NCBI GenBank assembly: GCA_049314555.1
Contig: JBMOEW010000007.1
Span: forward strand, 1 to 64,000
Direction: 5' to 3'
Source: REEB509 sp049314555
GTDB taxonomy: Bacteria; Pseudomonadota; Alphaproteobacteria; Caulobacterales; Aquidulcibacteraceae
Length of the DNA stretch: 64,000 nt
Below are positions 34,731 through 43,346 of this stretch, one piece after another; the stretch's first letter is position 1; each line of letters begins with the position of its first letter. The notes below the pieces were generated by a model that worked only from the letters and a program-made list of their open reading frames with translations, did not search any database and was not told the origin of the DNA. The position numbers were made by a program, and so were the translations under genes.

Positions 34731-34766
34731 AACGAATCATCAACGAATCAGTTTGAGTGATTCGTT
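34731..34766. repeat. Three copies of AACGAATCA: direct pair plus inverted copy
   Basis: AACGAATCA occurs at 34731-34739 and 34742-34750, and its exact reverse complement TGATTCGTT at 34758-34766. The last two form a 9-bp stem with a 7-nt loop. It lies between the DUF3108 gene stop and the helicase start, both on the minus strand. There is no T tract, so an operator or transcript-processing hairpin is as likely as a terminator. Confidence 0.6.
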
Positions 34767-34818
34767 CTCGATTTGATCCTTATCCGCCCCCAACCGCGAT
34801 CCTTCCTGCCCGATTGCT

Positions 34819-35598
34819 TCAGGTTGCGGTGAGTTCGCGGAGTTCCAGGATGGCCATGCCGGCGTCATCGGTGGGCCATTCGATGCGCAGAGGTGCCCAA
34901 AGCCCGTTGGCCAGCCGGCCAAACAGAAAGGTCATGTTTTCGCCGGTCGGGGGAGCGTCGGTCAGGCCGGCGATCGCGCGGTAGGAGACCGTGCAGCGGC
35001 GGGCTTCGCCGCGAAACACCCGTTGGCGCATGTTCTGGGTGCCGTTGGGGCGCATCACCAAATCGAAGCGGGCGCGGCCGTCAAAGACCCGGATGGTGCG
35101 GGCGCAGGGGTCTGCTTCGCCCGGGGCCACCATCATGTGCACAAACGAGCTGATCTGATCGGTGGAGCCCAGTTTTTGTTGGCGGGTGGCGGGCGGATTG
35201 CCCATGTTCATCGGCGGATTGGCCTCGGTGACCACGTCGTTGGCGGTGTAGGTGACGGTGACCACGCGACCGCGGCGGCCTCCCTGGTGGGTGTAGGTGG
35301 CGGGGCGGATGGCGGTGGCGGTGATCGCGCCGCGGGCGGAGCCGTCATAGTCGAGGCTGTTTTCCACCGCCAAGCGCACCAGGCCGGTGGCGCGCTGGCG
35401 CATGGTGCCTTGGTAGGTGGTGGGGGTGATCGCGAGGTTGAGGGCGAAATCACCGGCGGCGACGCCGCGCGCGCGGATGGTGTAAACGCCATTGAAGGTG
35501 CGGTTGGCTTGGACCGTTGGCGTTTGCGCCACAGCCGGCGCCGCCCAGGCCGCGGCTAAACCAATCAAGGCCACCCCCATCGCGATCAAGCGCTTCAT
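34819..35598 (-). CDS. DUF3108 family exported protein
   Basis: A 259-residue protein with a clear signal peptide (hydrophobic residues 4-22, cleavage near AVAQ). The mature part is all-beta, with the DUF3108 pattern: a start like YTIRARGVAAGDFALNL, a central Gln/Ser region, and YRAIAG plus late strands. The family is periplasmic and uncharacterised. GAGGAGACGCGA precedes the ATG. It is on the same strand as the helicase but separated by the repeat region. Confidence 0.85.
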   Translation of the reverse strand: MKRLIAMGVALIGLAAAWAAPAVAQTPTVQANRTFNGVYTIRARGVAAGDFALNLAITPTTYQGTMRQRATGLVRLAVENSLDYDGSARGAITATAIRPATYTHQGGRRGRVVTVTYTANDVVTEANPPMNMGNPPATRQQKLGSTDQISSFVHMMVAPGEADPCARTIRVFDGRARFDLVMRPNGTQNMRQRVFRGEARRCTVSYRAIAGLTDAPPTGENMTFLFGRLANGLWAPLRIEWPTDDAGMAILELRELTAT

Positions 35599-35701
35599 TC
35601 GCGTCTCCTCCTGAACCCAACTCGGGGCCGTCGCTGATTAAGCCGGCGTCCGTGACGCCAGCGTGAACCGATTAGGGCGGTTTTGCGCCAATGCAACCCG
35701 G

Positions 35702-37525
35702 CTAAGCGGCAACATCGGCCAAATGGTCGCCGGTGGAGATGGCGTTGAGGCGCGCGTAAAGCCCGCCCGCCGCCACCAGATCCGCGTGCCCGCCCTGCTC
35801 GACAATCCGTCCCCGGTCAAACACCAAAATCCGATCCGCTTCGCGCACCGTGGACAAGCGGTGGGCGATGACGATGGTGGTGCGGCCAGCCATCAGCTCT
35901 GCCATCGCGTCTTTGATTTCCAGCTCGGTTTGCGTGTCGAGGCTGGAGGTGGCCTCGTCCAGGATCAAGATGGGCGCACTGGCCAGGAAGGCGCGGGCAA
36001 GGGCCACGCGCTGGCGCTCGCCGCCCGACAGCTTGACGCCGCGTTCGCCCACTTCGGTGTCATAACCCCTGGGCAGCCTTGCGATGAACTCGTGGGCGCG
36101 GGCGCGACGGGCTGCGTCTTCAATGGCATCGAGGCTGGCTTGCGGGTTGGCGTAGGCGATGTTTTCCCGCAGCGACCGGTGAAACAGGATGGGGTCCTGC
36201 GGCACGAGCGCGATATGGGCGCGCAACGAGGATTGCGCCACTTGGCGTACGTCTTGGTCGTCGATCAGGATCGCGCCGCCATCGACGTCGTACAGACGCT
36301 GAACCAGCTTCACGAAGGTGCTTTTGCCGGAGCCGGTGGGACCGACCAACGCCACGGTTTCGCCCGAGCGAATATCGAGGGAGAAATCGCGGTAGAGCGG
36401 TTCGTCTTGGCCTTGATAGCGGAACGCCACGTGTTGGAAGCGGATCGCGCCGGCGCGGGGCTGAAACGCCGGCGCATTGGGGGCGTCGGCGATATCGGGC
36501 GCTTTGGCCATGTAAGCCACCACATCTTCGATGTCGGCATAGCCGCGCTGCAGCATCTGGATGGTTTCGCCAAGGGTGCGCAAATAGCCAAGGATCACAA
36601 AGAAGCTGGTCAAGGCAAAGGCTGTATCCCCAGCCGTTGCACGGCCCAACGACCATTCCCGCACCACAAGCCCGATCAGGCCCGCTTGCAGGACAAACAA
36701 CAGGATGTTTTGCAGCGCCCACGCATCGGTGAAACGCATCCAGGCGCGCACGGCTTTTCCGCGCCAATCCTCCACTACCGCCTCAAAGCGTTGGGCTTCG
36801 CGGGTTTCGGCCCCGAAGGCCTTGACGGTTGGGTTGGAGCCCACCGCGTCCGCTAGACTTGCGCCAATCCTTGTGTCGGCGGCGTTATAGTCCTTGACGC
36901 GCTTGGCGAGGTAAAAGCGCGAGAGCAAAATGGCGCTCGCCAGATAAAGGCCAATCATCACGCCCACAAAGAGGCCGATCATCGGCCATTGCAGCGCGGT
37001 GATGATCGTTAAGCCCAGCAAGACCACGCTCGCGGGCAGCACAAACCAGGCGATATTGTCGCTGATCGTGTCATAAGCGTGCATCGCGCGGCTGACGCGG
37101 CGGACGGTGGCACCGGCGAAGTTGTTGGCGTGCCAATCGGCGCTGTAGTCTTGGACGCGGGCGTAGGCGTCCGTGACAATGGCCTTCATGTTGTTGGCCG
37201 CGAACGGGTTCCAGAAGCGCGAGGCAAAGTTGCGGAAAATGTAGAAGCCAAACGCAATCGCCACGAACACCAGGTAGGCGCTTGTTACTGCGGGCGGCAT
37301 GGTGCCCGTCGATGGGCTCTCGGTGAGGGCTTCCACCAGCTGGCCAGCCACAATCGGCAGGGCCAGATCGCATGCCACAGACACCGCAAACAGTGCCATA
37401 AAACCCGTCAACTTGGCGGGCTGGCTCATCCATTTGCGCCACATGAAGGCGGTGATGGCAACGAAGCCGGCCTTTTGCTGGCCGCGGGCGTCGTCGTCGT
37501 CGTCTAAATCAAAGGTCTCGGACAT
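35702..37525 (-). CDS. ABC exporter, fused membrane and ATPase domains
   Basis: A 607-residue half-transporter of the ABCB/MsbA type. An acidic N-terminus (DLDDDDDARG) is followed by six hydrophobic helices up to about residue 320. The ATPase domain has Walker A VGPTGSGKST, Q-loop VPQDPILFHRSL, signature LSGGERQRVALARA, Walker B ILILDEATSSLD and switch His in IAHRLSTV. Such proteins export lipids, peptides or drugs as homodimers. It is separate from the lipid A msbA candidate at 43-45 kb, and the substrate is unknown. Confidence 0.93.
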   Translation of the reverse strand: MSETFDLDDDDDARGQQKAGFVAITAFMWRKWMSQPAKLTGFMALFAVSVACDLALPIVAGQLVEALTESPSTGTMPPAVTSAYLVFVAIAFGFYIFRNFASRFWNPFAANNMKAIVTDAYARVQDYSADWHANNFAGATVRRVSRAMHAYDTISDNIAWFVLPASVVLLGLTIITALQWPMIGLFVGVMIGLYLASAILLSRFYLAKRVKDYNAADTRIGASLADAVGSNPTVKAFGAETREAQRFEAVVEDWRGKAVRAWMRFTDAWALQNILLFVLQAGLIGLVVREWSLGRATAGDTAFALTSFFVILGYLRTLGETIQMLQRGYADIEDVVAYMAKAPDIADAPNAPAFQPRAGAIRFQHVAFRYQGQDEPLYRDFSLDIRSGETVALVGPTGSGKSTFVKLVQRLYDVDGGAILIDDQDVRQVAQSSLRAHIALVPQDPILFHRSLRENIAYANPQASLDAIEDAARRARAHEFIARLPRGYDTEVGERGVKLSGGERQRVALARAFLASAPILILDEATSSLDTQTELEIKDAMAELMAGRTTIVIAHRLSTVREADRILVFDRGRIVEQGGHADLVAAGGLYARLNAISTGDHLADVAA

Positions 37526-37918
37526 AACGTCACCAAACTTGGCAGCGCTGAGACCGCTGGCATCTTGGCCTTGGGGTCTTTTCGCTGTGGATTCTGTTGG
37601 GGTCGGCGGATTAGGCGGTCGGAGCGGGCGCGGGAAGCGGCCTCACCTCTCCTGAACGGCACTTGAAGGGGCTCTCTTTTGGCGCTTTGGCGGGCCCGTT
37701 CGCATCACGCAAACCGGGTATCCGCTGAGGCGGCCATTGGGCGAGCACCTCTAGGTTCAGGTTGAGGTCATTGAGACGGCTTACCTCTTTGAGGCGCTAG
37801 AGCTGATCCGAAGGGCGGCAGGGGGCGCGGCGGGTGCCGGCTTCACGCTGGCACGAACTGGGTATAGCGTTTGGTGTGGCTTGCGTCCAGACGCGCGAAG
37901 AAACATTGTGCGCCGGTG
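37526..37918. other. Intergenic region without recognisable gene
   Basis: About 390 bp between two divergent genes (ABC exporter and ubiA). It must hold their promoters. I see no open frame with family features, RNA gene, convincing hairpin or repeat in it. Confidence 0.5.
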
Positions 37919-38875
37919 ATGGTCCCTTCTTCTCAAAAGCCGCAGGACGCCCTCGTCGGTCACTGGAGTGATCGGCTGCCGGCGCGGCTGCGGGCGCTGG
38001 CGCAGTTGTCCAGGCTCGACCGGCCGATCGGCTGGCGCTTGCTCTATATGCCGTGCCTGATGGGCATCGCCCTGGTGCGAACGGAAGAAGGCTTCTGGCC
38101 GGAAGACCTCGTGTTTGCGGTGCTGTTCTTGATCGGGGCGATCGCGATGCGGGGGGCGGGCTGCACCTACAACGACATCGTCGATGCCAAAATTGACGCG
38201 CAGGTGGCGCGCACGGCGGGGCGACCGTTGCCGTCTGGTCGGATCAGCAAAACGCTCGCCTGGGCGTGGCTTGGAGCGCAGTGCCTGATCGGGCTTGGGG
38301 TGTTGGTCTTGCTGCCACCGCTGGCGCAGCTCGTGGCGCTGTGTGCGCTGCCGCTGGTGGCTGCCTACCCGTTCATGAAGCGGATCACGTGGTGGCCGCA
38401 GGTTTGGTTGGGGCTTACGTTCAGCTGGGGGGTGCTGGTGGGGGCCAGCGCCAGCGATATGCGCGATGTGCCGCTGGCGGCATTGGTGTTTTATGCGGGA
38501 TGTGTGGCATGGACGGTCGCTTACGACACGATCTATGCGCTGCAGGACAAAGACGACGACGCCCTGATTGGCGTGCGCTCTACCGCGCGGCTGTTTGGCG
38601 AACGCTGGCGGGGGTGGACGCTAGGCTTTTATGTGGCGGCGGTTTCGCTTTGGGCGGGGGGGGCTGCCCTCAGCGGGGCCGGGCTTTTGACGATGGGTCT
38701 GCTTGGTGCGATCGGGGCTTTGATCATCTGGCCCCTGGTGGAGCGGGTGCGGGAGGGCGATCCGGCTTCGGCGCTCGCCGGGTTTAAGGCCAATCAATGG
38801 GTGGGCTTAAGTGTGATCGCGGCGCTTACGGTTGAGCCCCTGTGGATCACGCTACGCCCCCTGGTGATGCCATGA
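37919..38875 (+). CDS. ubiA: 4-hydroxybenzoate polyprenyltransferase
   Basis: Integral membrane prenyltransferase of ubiquinone synthesis, 318 residues with about eight to nine helices. The two Asp-rich prenyl-diphosphate motifs are CTYNDIVDAKID and YALQDKDDDALIGVRSTA. RLDRPIGW is the typical N-terminal motif. ATG 37919 is chosen because it gives the family start, although its ribosome site is weak. The stop overlaps the glycosylase start by ATGA. Confidence 0.96.
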   Translation: MVPSSQKPQDALVGHWSDRLPARLRALAQLSRLDRPIGWRLLYMPCLMGIALVRTEEGFWPEDLVFAVLFLIGAIAMRGAGCTYNDIVDAKIDAQVARTAGRPLPSGRISKTLAWAWLGAQCLIGLGVLVLLPPLAQLVALCALPLVAAYPFMKRITWWPQVWLGLTFSWGVLVGASASDMRDVPLAALVFYAGCVAWTVAYDTIYALQDKDDDALIGVRSTARLFGERWRGWTLGFYVAAVSLWAGGAALSGAGLLTMGLLGAIGALIIWPLVERVREGDPASALAGFKANQWVGLSVIAALTVEPLWITLRPLVMP

Positions 38876-39489
38876 GCCTGCCTGCCCCCGAAAAAGCCTT
38901 GGCAAAGTCCTGCAAGACGATGGCCAAATGGGTGAAGGTGCAAGAGCCCTTCCCGGGTGCCACGCGGGCACCAGACGACGCCTATCAGTCCTTGTTTCGC
39001 GCGGTTGTTTATCAGCAGCTGGCGGGCAAGGCAGCCGCCACCATCCTGGGGCGGGTGTTGGGTTTGTTTACCGATGTCGCCTTTCCCGCGCCGGAGGCGT
39101 TTTTGGCGATGGATGGGGAGCGTCTGCGGGGGGCTGGGCTGTCGCGCCAGAAGCAGGCCGCGCTGCGCGATCTGGCGGAAAAGCGGATCAGCGGCGTGGT
39201 GCCGGAGCTTGAGGCCGTGATGCACTTGAGCGACGAGGAGATCGTTGAACGGCTGACGCAGGTGCGGGGCGTCGGCCGCTGGACGGTACAGATGTATCTG
39301 ATTTTCACGCTGGGGCGGCCGGATGTGTGGCCGCACGACGATCTTGGCGTGCGCAATGGGGTGGTGCGGGTGTACGGGGAGAGCCTGCCGCCAAAACAAT
39401 TGCTGGCGTTTGGGGAGCGGTTCGCGCCCTATCGATCCGCGGCGGCTTGGCACTTCTGGCGGGCGGCCGACACCAAGGCCCCTTCGTGA
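38872..39489 (+). CDS. AlkA-like DNA-3-methyladenine glycosylase
   Basis: A 205-residue HhH-GPD base-excision enzyme that removes alkylated bases. The helix-hairpin-helix is LTQVRGVGRWTVQMYLIF, with the catalytic Asp in WPHDDLGVRNG. AVVYQQLAGKAA is the family Q-Q motif. It lacks the N-terminal domain of E. coli AlkA, as do most short bacterial members. It overlaps ubiA upstream (ATGA) and the methyltransferase downstream (GTGA). Confidence 0.93.
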   Translation: MSLPAPEKALAKSCKTMAKWVKVQEPFPGATRAPDDAYQSLFRAVVYQQLAGKAAATILGRVLGLFTDVAFPAPEAFLAMDGERLRGAGLSRQKQAALRDLAEKRISGVVPELEAVMHLSDEEIVERLTQVRGVGRWTVQMYLIFTLGRPDVWPHDDLGVRNGVVRVYGESLPPKQLLAFGERFAPYRSAAAWHFWRAADTKAPS

Positions 39490-40130
39490 TCGACGACATC
39501 CCTGCTTTCATTGCCGCCAACACCCGCGTGCTCAGCCCGCCGCATACGCCAGAGCTGCGCCTGCACCTTGCAGACAACGCGGTGGCGCTTTGGCAGCTGA
39601 CAGAAGATGAGCTAGGCGCGCTTGGCTTGCCGCCGCCGTTTTGGGCGTTTGCGTGGGCCGGCGGGCAAGCGATCGCGCGCTACATCCTGGATCAGCCGGC
39701 TTTGGTGCAGGGCAAGACTGTGCTGGATGTGGCTTCCGGGTCTGGGCTTGTGGCGATTGCTGCGATGCGGGCGGGGGCTTTCAGCGCGCGGGCGATCGAC
39801 CTTGATCCGTTTGCCACCCAGGCCTGCCTGTTGAACGCTGCGCTGAACGCGGTGTCGATCGAGGTCGAGACAGGCAATGCGCTTTTGCAGCCGGCGGCGG
39901 CGCAGGTGATCCTGGTGGGGGATTTGTTTTACGAAAAAGACTTGGCTGCAGCTCTTTTAAGCTGGCTCCAAGCGCAAGCCGCGGCCGGCAAGACCGTGCT
40001 GATCGGTGATCCGGGCCGGGCCTATTTGCCCAAAGACGCGCTCGTCCGGGTGGCGGAATACGCCATCCCGGTCTCGCGCGATCTTGAAGATTGCGAGGTC
40101 AAACGCACCGCGGTGTGGCGGTTGGCGTAG
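39486..40130 (+). CDS. Class I SAM-dependent methyltransferase (ETFB lysine methyltransferase-like)
   Basis: A 214-residue cytosolic methyltransferase. The SAM motif is VLDVASGSGLVAIAA. GLPPPFWAFAWAGGQAIARYIL ahead of it, and the motif ILVGDLFYEKDLAA after it, are typical of the METTL20/ETFB-lysine methyltransferase group. In alphaproteobacteria that group methylates the beta subunit of electron transfer flavoprotein; assignment here is by motif likeness. The GTG start overlaps the glycosylase stop. Confidence 0.85.
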   Translation: MIDDIPAFIAANTRVLSPPHTPELRLHLADNAVALWQLTEDELGALGLPPPFWAFAWAGGQAIARYILDQPALVQGKTVLDVASGSGLVAIAAMRAGAFSARAIDLDPFATQACLLNAALNAVSIEVETGNALLQPAAAQVILVGDLFYEKDLAAALLSWLQAQAAAGKTVLIGDPGRAYLPKDALVRVAEYAIPVSRDLEDCEVKRTAVWRLA

Positions 40131-40374
40131 ACCCGAGCCTTGTTTCGGCGCGCGGCGGGGGGATTTTCTCCCTGCCTCGCTGCGCGCGTATCCCCATAAC
40201 CCTGACGCCTTCGCGGACGTTCATGCTGGCACAATTTGCCGTATACGGATGAAGAAGACGTTTCCGAAAGCTTTTCCAATGGTTTCCAAAGGGGGGCGTT
40301 TCGGGATTTGGCTGGCCAAATCGTCGCGGCTTGGGTTAATGGCGCTTCATACCTGGCCTAAGGAGGAGTTTTTA

Positions 40375-40788
40375 ATGGCGCACATCCAACCCCTGGAATG
40401 GGCAGCAATTTACGCCGGATTGAACATTTTGATCCTGCTTGGCTTGGCGTTTGGCACGGTGCGTGCGCGCCGGCAGCACAAAATCACTTTGGGCGATGGC
40501 GGCAATCCGCAGATGCAGCGCGCCATGCGTGCGCACGCCAATGCCTCTGAGTACATTCCTGCGGGCATCGCCGGGATCACGCTGCTGGCCCTCACCTACC
40601 CCGCAACGCCGCTTTGGCTTTTACATGCTGTTGGGGCGAGCCTGACGGTGGGGCGGTTGGCGCACGGGATCGGTCTTTCGACCGGCGAATTGAATCTTGG
40701 GCGGATGCTCGGAACGATACTGACGTGGACCGCTTTTGTGCTTTTGGGGGGCGGTCTGATCTTTGCGGGGGTTGCCGCGCAGTATTGA
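40375..40788 (+). CDS. MAPEG family membrane protein
   Basis: A 137-residue protein with four hydrophobic helices and the MAPEG-type central loop QRAMRAHANASEYIPAGI, where Arg-Ala-x-x-N is the glutathione-binding signature of the superfamily. The ATG follows a perfect AAGGAGGAG. The family includes membrane glutathione transferases; bacterial members are mostly uncharacterised. About 240 bp of non-coding DNA precede it, likely with its own promoter. Confidence 0.92.
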   Translation: MAHIQPLEWAAIYAGLNILILLGLAFGTVRARRQHKITLGDGGNPQMQRAMRAHANASEYIPAGIAGITLLALTYPATPLWLLHAVGASLTVGRLAHGIGLSTGELNLGRMLGTILTWTAFVLLGGGLIFAGVAAQY

Positions 40789-40836
40789 GGGCTGGAAGTG
40801 ATTGCGCGAACGGGCGGGCCACGCCATGTTCGCGCT

Positions 40837-42216
40837 ATGCCCGCCGCCCTCAAGACCAAATCCAAATCCGCCGCTTCGGCCGCGATCGACCCTGAAACGA
40901 TCGTTGCCGACCTGTTGAAACATGCCCGCAAGTTTGGGGCCGACAGCGCCGAGGCCAGTCTTTCGTTTGGCGAGAGCCTGTCTGTGGAAGTGCGCCTTGG
41001 GGCGCTTGAAAGCGTGGAGCGGGATGAAAGCCGCTCGCTGGCGCTGCGGGCGTTCATCGGCAAGCAGCAAGCGGCGGCCGCGGTCAGCGACGTGAGCGCG
41101 AAGGGCCTAAAGGCCTTGGCCGAACGTGTCGTGGCGATGGCAAAGATGGCCTCTGAAGACCCGTATTGTGGGCTGTTGGACGGCCAATACCGCGCCAAAA
41201 CCCTGAAAAAGCTGGAAAGCGCGGATCGCGTTCAGCCCACCGCAGCAGATCTCGAAAGCCAGGCGCTGGCGTGCGAAGCGGCGGCCTTGGCCGTGAAGGG
41301 CGTGACCAATTCGGGCGGGGCCTCGGCCAGCTACAGCCGCGCCGGGCGGCTCTATGCCACCAGCGATGGGTTCCTTGGGCGGGCAGACGGCACCAACTAC
41401 AGTGTTGGGGTCTCGCCGATTGCGGAAAAGGACGGCCAAAAGGAGCGCGACTACGAATACGGCTCCAAGCGCTTCCTTGTGGATCTCGAAAGCCCGGAAC
41501 AGATAGGCGTGATCGCAGGGCAGCGGGCGGTTGCCCGGCTTGGGGCGCGCAAGATCGCCACGCAAACCGCCGCGGTGATTTTTGAGCCGCGCTTGGCGGG
41601 CCGGCTGCTTGGGCCGTGGCTTGGGGCGATCAACGGTGCGGCTGTTGCGCGGGGTGTTTCGTTCTTGAAGGACAAGATGGGCGCGCAGGTGTTTCCGGCG
41701 GGCTTTTTTGTGCGCGAAGACCCGTTCTTGAAGCGCGGCGCGTCTTCCCGGGCGTTCGACGGCGAAGGCGGCGCGGTGAAGGCGCGGGCGCTGGTGGACG
41801 ACGGGCACTTGACCACGTGGCTGTTGAACTCGGCCTCGGCGCGGCAATTGGGGTTGAAGCCCACAGGCCACGCGACGGCCGGTCACGGCGGGCCGCCAGG
41901 GGCTGGCACGTCGAACCTTGCGGTCAGCACCGGCGCGCAGGACCTGGCGCAGATGATGAAGTCCTTGAAAAAGGGCGTTGTGGTCACGGAGATGTTTAGC
42001 CCCGCGTTCAATGCCAACACCGGTGACTGGTCTGTCGGGTTTTCTGGCTATTGGTTTGAAAAGGGGCAGCGGGCCTTTCCGGTCAGCGAGATCACGGTGG
42101 CCGGCAACATGCTTGAAATGTATGCCCGGCTTGTGACGGGAAGCGATGCGGAAGATCGCGGCGGGCTTTCGATCCCCAGCCTGATGATTGATCGGATGGC
42201 CATTGGTGGGGCCTGA
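40837..42216 (+). CDS. pmbA: TldD/PmbA-family metalloprotease
   Basis: A 459-residue member of the TldD/PmbA family. In E. coli the TldD-TldE complex degrades unfolded peptides and matures microcin B17 and CcdA. The pmbA (TldE) subunit is recognised by HARKFGADSAEASLSFGESL at the start and FVREDPFLKRGASSRAFDGEG in the middle. Its C-terminal segment is SPAFNANTGDWSVGFSGYWFEKG. PmbA-type members lack the H-E-x-x-x-H zinc motif of TldD, and I see none here. ATG 40837 is preferred over GTG 40798. The stop lies inside the next gene's start. Confidence 0.95.
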   Translation: MPAALKTKSKSAASAAIDPETIVADLLKHARKFGADSAEASLSFGESLSVEVRLGALESVERDESRSLALRAFIGKQQAAAAVSDVSAKGLKALAERVVAMAKMASEDPYCGLLDGQYRAKTLKKLESADRVQPTAADLESQALACEAAALAVKGVTNSGGASASYSRAGRLYATSDGFLGRADGTNYSVGVSPIAEKDGQKERDYEYGSKRFLVDLESPEQIGVIAGQRAVARLGARKIATQTAAVIFEPRLAGRLLGPWLGAINGAAVARGVSFLKDKMGAQVFPAGFFVREDPFLKRGASSRAFDGEGGAVKARALVDDGHLTTWLLNSASARQLGLKPTGHATAGHGGPPGAGTSNLAVSTGAQDLAQMMKSLKKGVVVTEMFSPAFNANTGDWSVGFSGYWFEKGQRAFPVSEITVAGNMLEMYARLVTGSDAEDRGGLSIPSLMIDRMAIGGA

Positions 42217-43024
42217 GCGCGCGCTCTTTGACGACATCGCGCTGATGGCGCAGGCGGCGCGCGAAGGCGGTGCGCTGATCGCTGCGGCGTGGAACGAACC
42301 GCGCGAGGTGCGCTCCAAGGGGGCTGCAGGGCCGGTGACAGAGGTTGATCTGGCGGTAGACCGGCTGCTGCGAGGAACGCTGCTTGCGGCGCGGCCAGAG
42401 TATGGCTGGTTGTCTGAGGAAACGCCGGACACGGACGATCGCCTCAGCCGGCGCGCGGTGTTTGTGGTGGATCCGATCGATGGGACGCGCTCGTTTATCG
42501 ATCGCATTCCGGAGTGCGTTGTTTCCATCGGGCTGGTGGTGGACGGACGGGCCGTCGGCGGCGTGATATTTAATCCGATGACGGATGAAATGTTTGAGGG
42601 CGGTGTTGCGCGGCCAGCCACCCGCAACGGCCAAGCCATCCGGGTAACACACCGCGCCACCCTGGAAGGGGCCACGCTGCTTGGCAAACCAGAGTTCTTC
42701 AAGGCCCCACAATGGCCAAAGCCTTGGCCCAACGTGATCGCCAAGTATCGCTATCCCCTCGCCTATCGGTTGGCCTTTGTGGCCGAGGGCGGGGTTGATG
42801 GGGGCTTGTTGCTTGGGTTCAAGAACGAGTGGGACGTGGCGGCGGGGGTTGCCATTGTAGAGGCCGCCGGCGGCATCGTAACCGACCCTTGGGGCGGGCC
42901 TGCGGTGTTCAACAGCCCCGATCCGCGCCTATCAGGGCTTGTGACCGCGGGGCCGGCTTTGCATCCCTTGCTTTGCGCGCGGGTGTCGCATACCTCGCAT
43001 CCATGCGAGTGGCCGAAGGCCTGA
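42206..43024 (+). CDS. Inositol monophosphatase-family phosphatase (CysQ-like)
   Basis: A 272-residue magnesium-dependent phosphatase. Metal-binding motifs are GWLSEET, then VDPIDGTRSFIDR (the family DPIDGT box) and a C-terminal WDVAAGVAIVEAAGG. The family includes inositol-1-phosphatase and PAP phosphatase; an alphaproteobacterial member beside pmbA and DUF4170 is usually annotated CysQ-like. I chose GTG 42206, which overlaps pmbA by 11 nt; TTG 42203 is also possible. Confidence 0.92.
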   Translation: MGPERALFDDIALMAQAAREGGALIAAAWNEPREVRSKGAAGPVTEVDLAVDRLLRGTLLAARPEYGWLSEETPDTDDRLSRRAVFVVDPIDGTRSFIDRIPECVVSIGLVVDGRAVGGVIFNPMTDEMFEGGVARPATRNGQAIRVTHRATLEGATLLGKPEFFKAPQWPKPWPNVIAKYRYPLAYRLAFVAEGGVDGGLLLGFKNEWDVAAGVAIVEAAGGIVTDPWGGPAVFNSPDPRLSGLVTAGPALHPLLCARVSHTSHPCEWPKA

Positions 43025-43055
43025 GTCTGTTGTTTCAACCGGAGGATCGCAGCCC

Positions 43056-43304
43056 ATGCGTGAGACCCCTCAATTGTTGCATCTGGTGATCGGCGGCGAG
43101 TTGAAGCGGCTGGATCGACCGGAATTTGAAGATCTCGCGAAGGTGGACTTCGTGGGCGCGTTTCCCAACTATCGCACCGCACACGACGCCTGGAAGGCCG
43201 CCGCCCAGCGCACCGTGGATAACGCCAAGATGCGCTATTACATCATCCACGCGCACCGGCTGCTCGATCCAGACGACGATCACGAGCACGACCATGAGCA
43301 TTGA
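43056..43304 (+). CDS. DUF4170 small protein
   Basis: An 82-residue protein matching the alphaproteobacterial DUF4170 family: QLLHLVIGGELKRLD, VDFVGAFPNYRTAHDAWKA and TVDNAKMRYYIIHAHRLLDP. The last ten residues are almost only Asp, His and Glu (DDDHEHDHEH), a possible metal-binding tail. GGAGG precedes the ATG. Its place between cysQ-like and msbA is a conserved neighbourhood as I recall. Function unknown. Confidence 0.9.
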   Translation: MRETPQLLHLVIGGELKRLDRPEFEDLAKVDFVGAFPNYRTAHDAWKAAAQRTVDNAKMRYYIIHAHRLLDPDDDHEHDHEH

Positions 43305-43346
43305 ACGGGGCGCGCCCTGAGCACACTCGATGCCCCTGTCGTTCCG

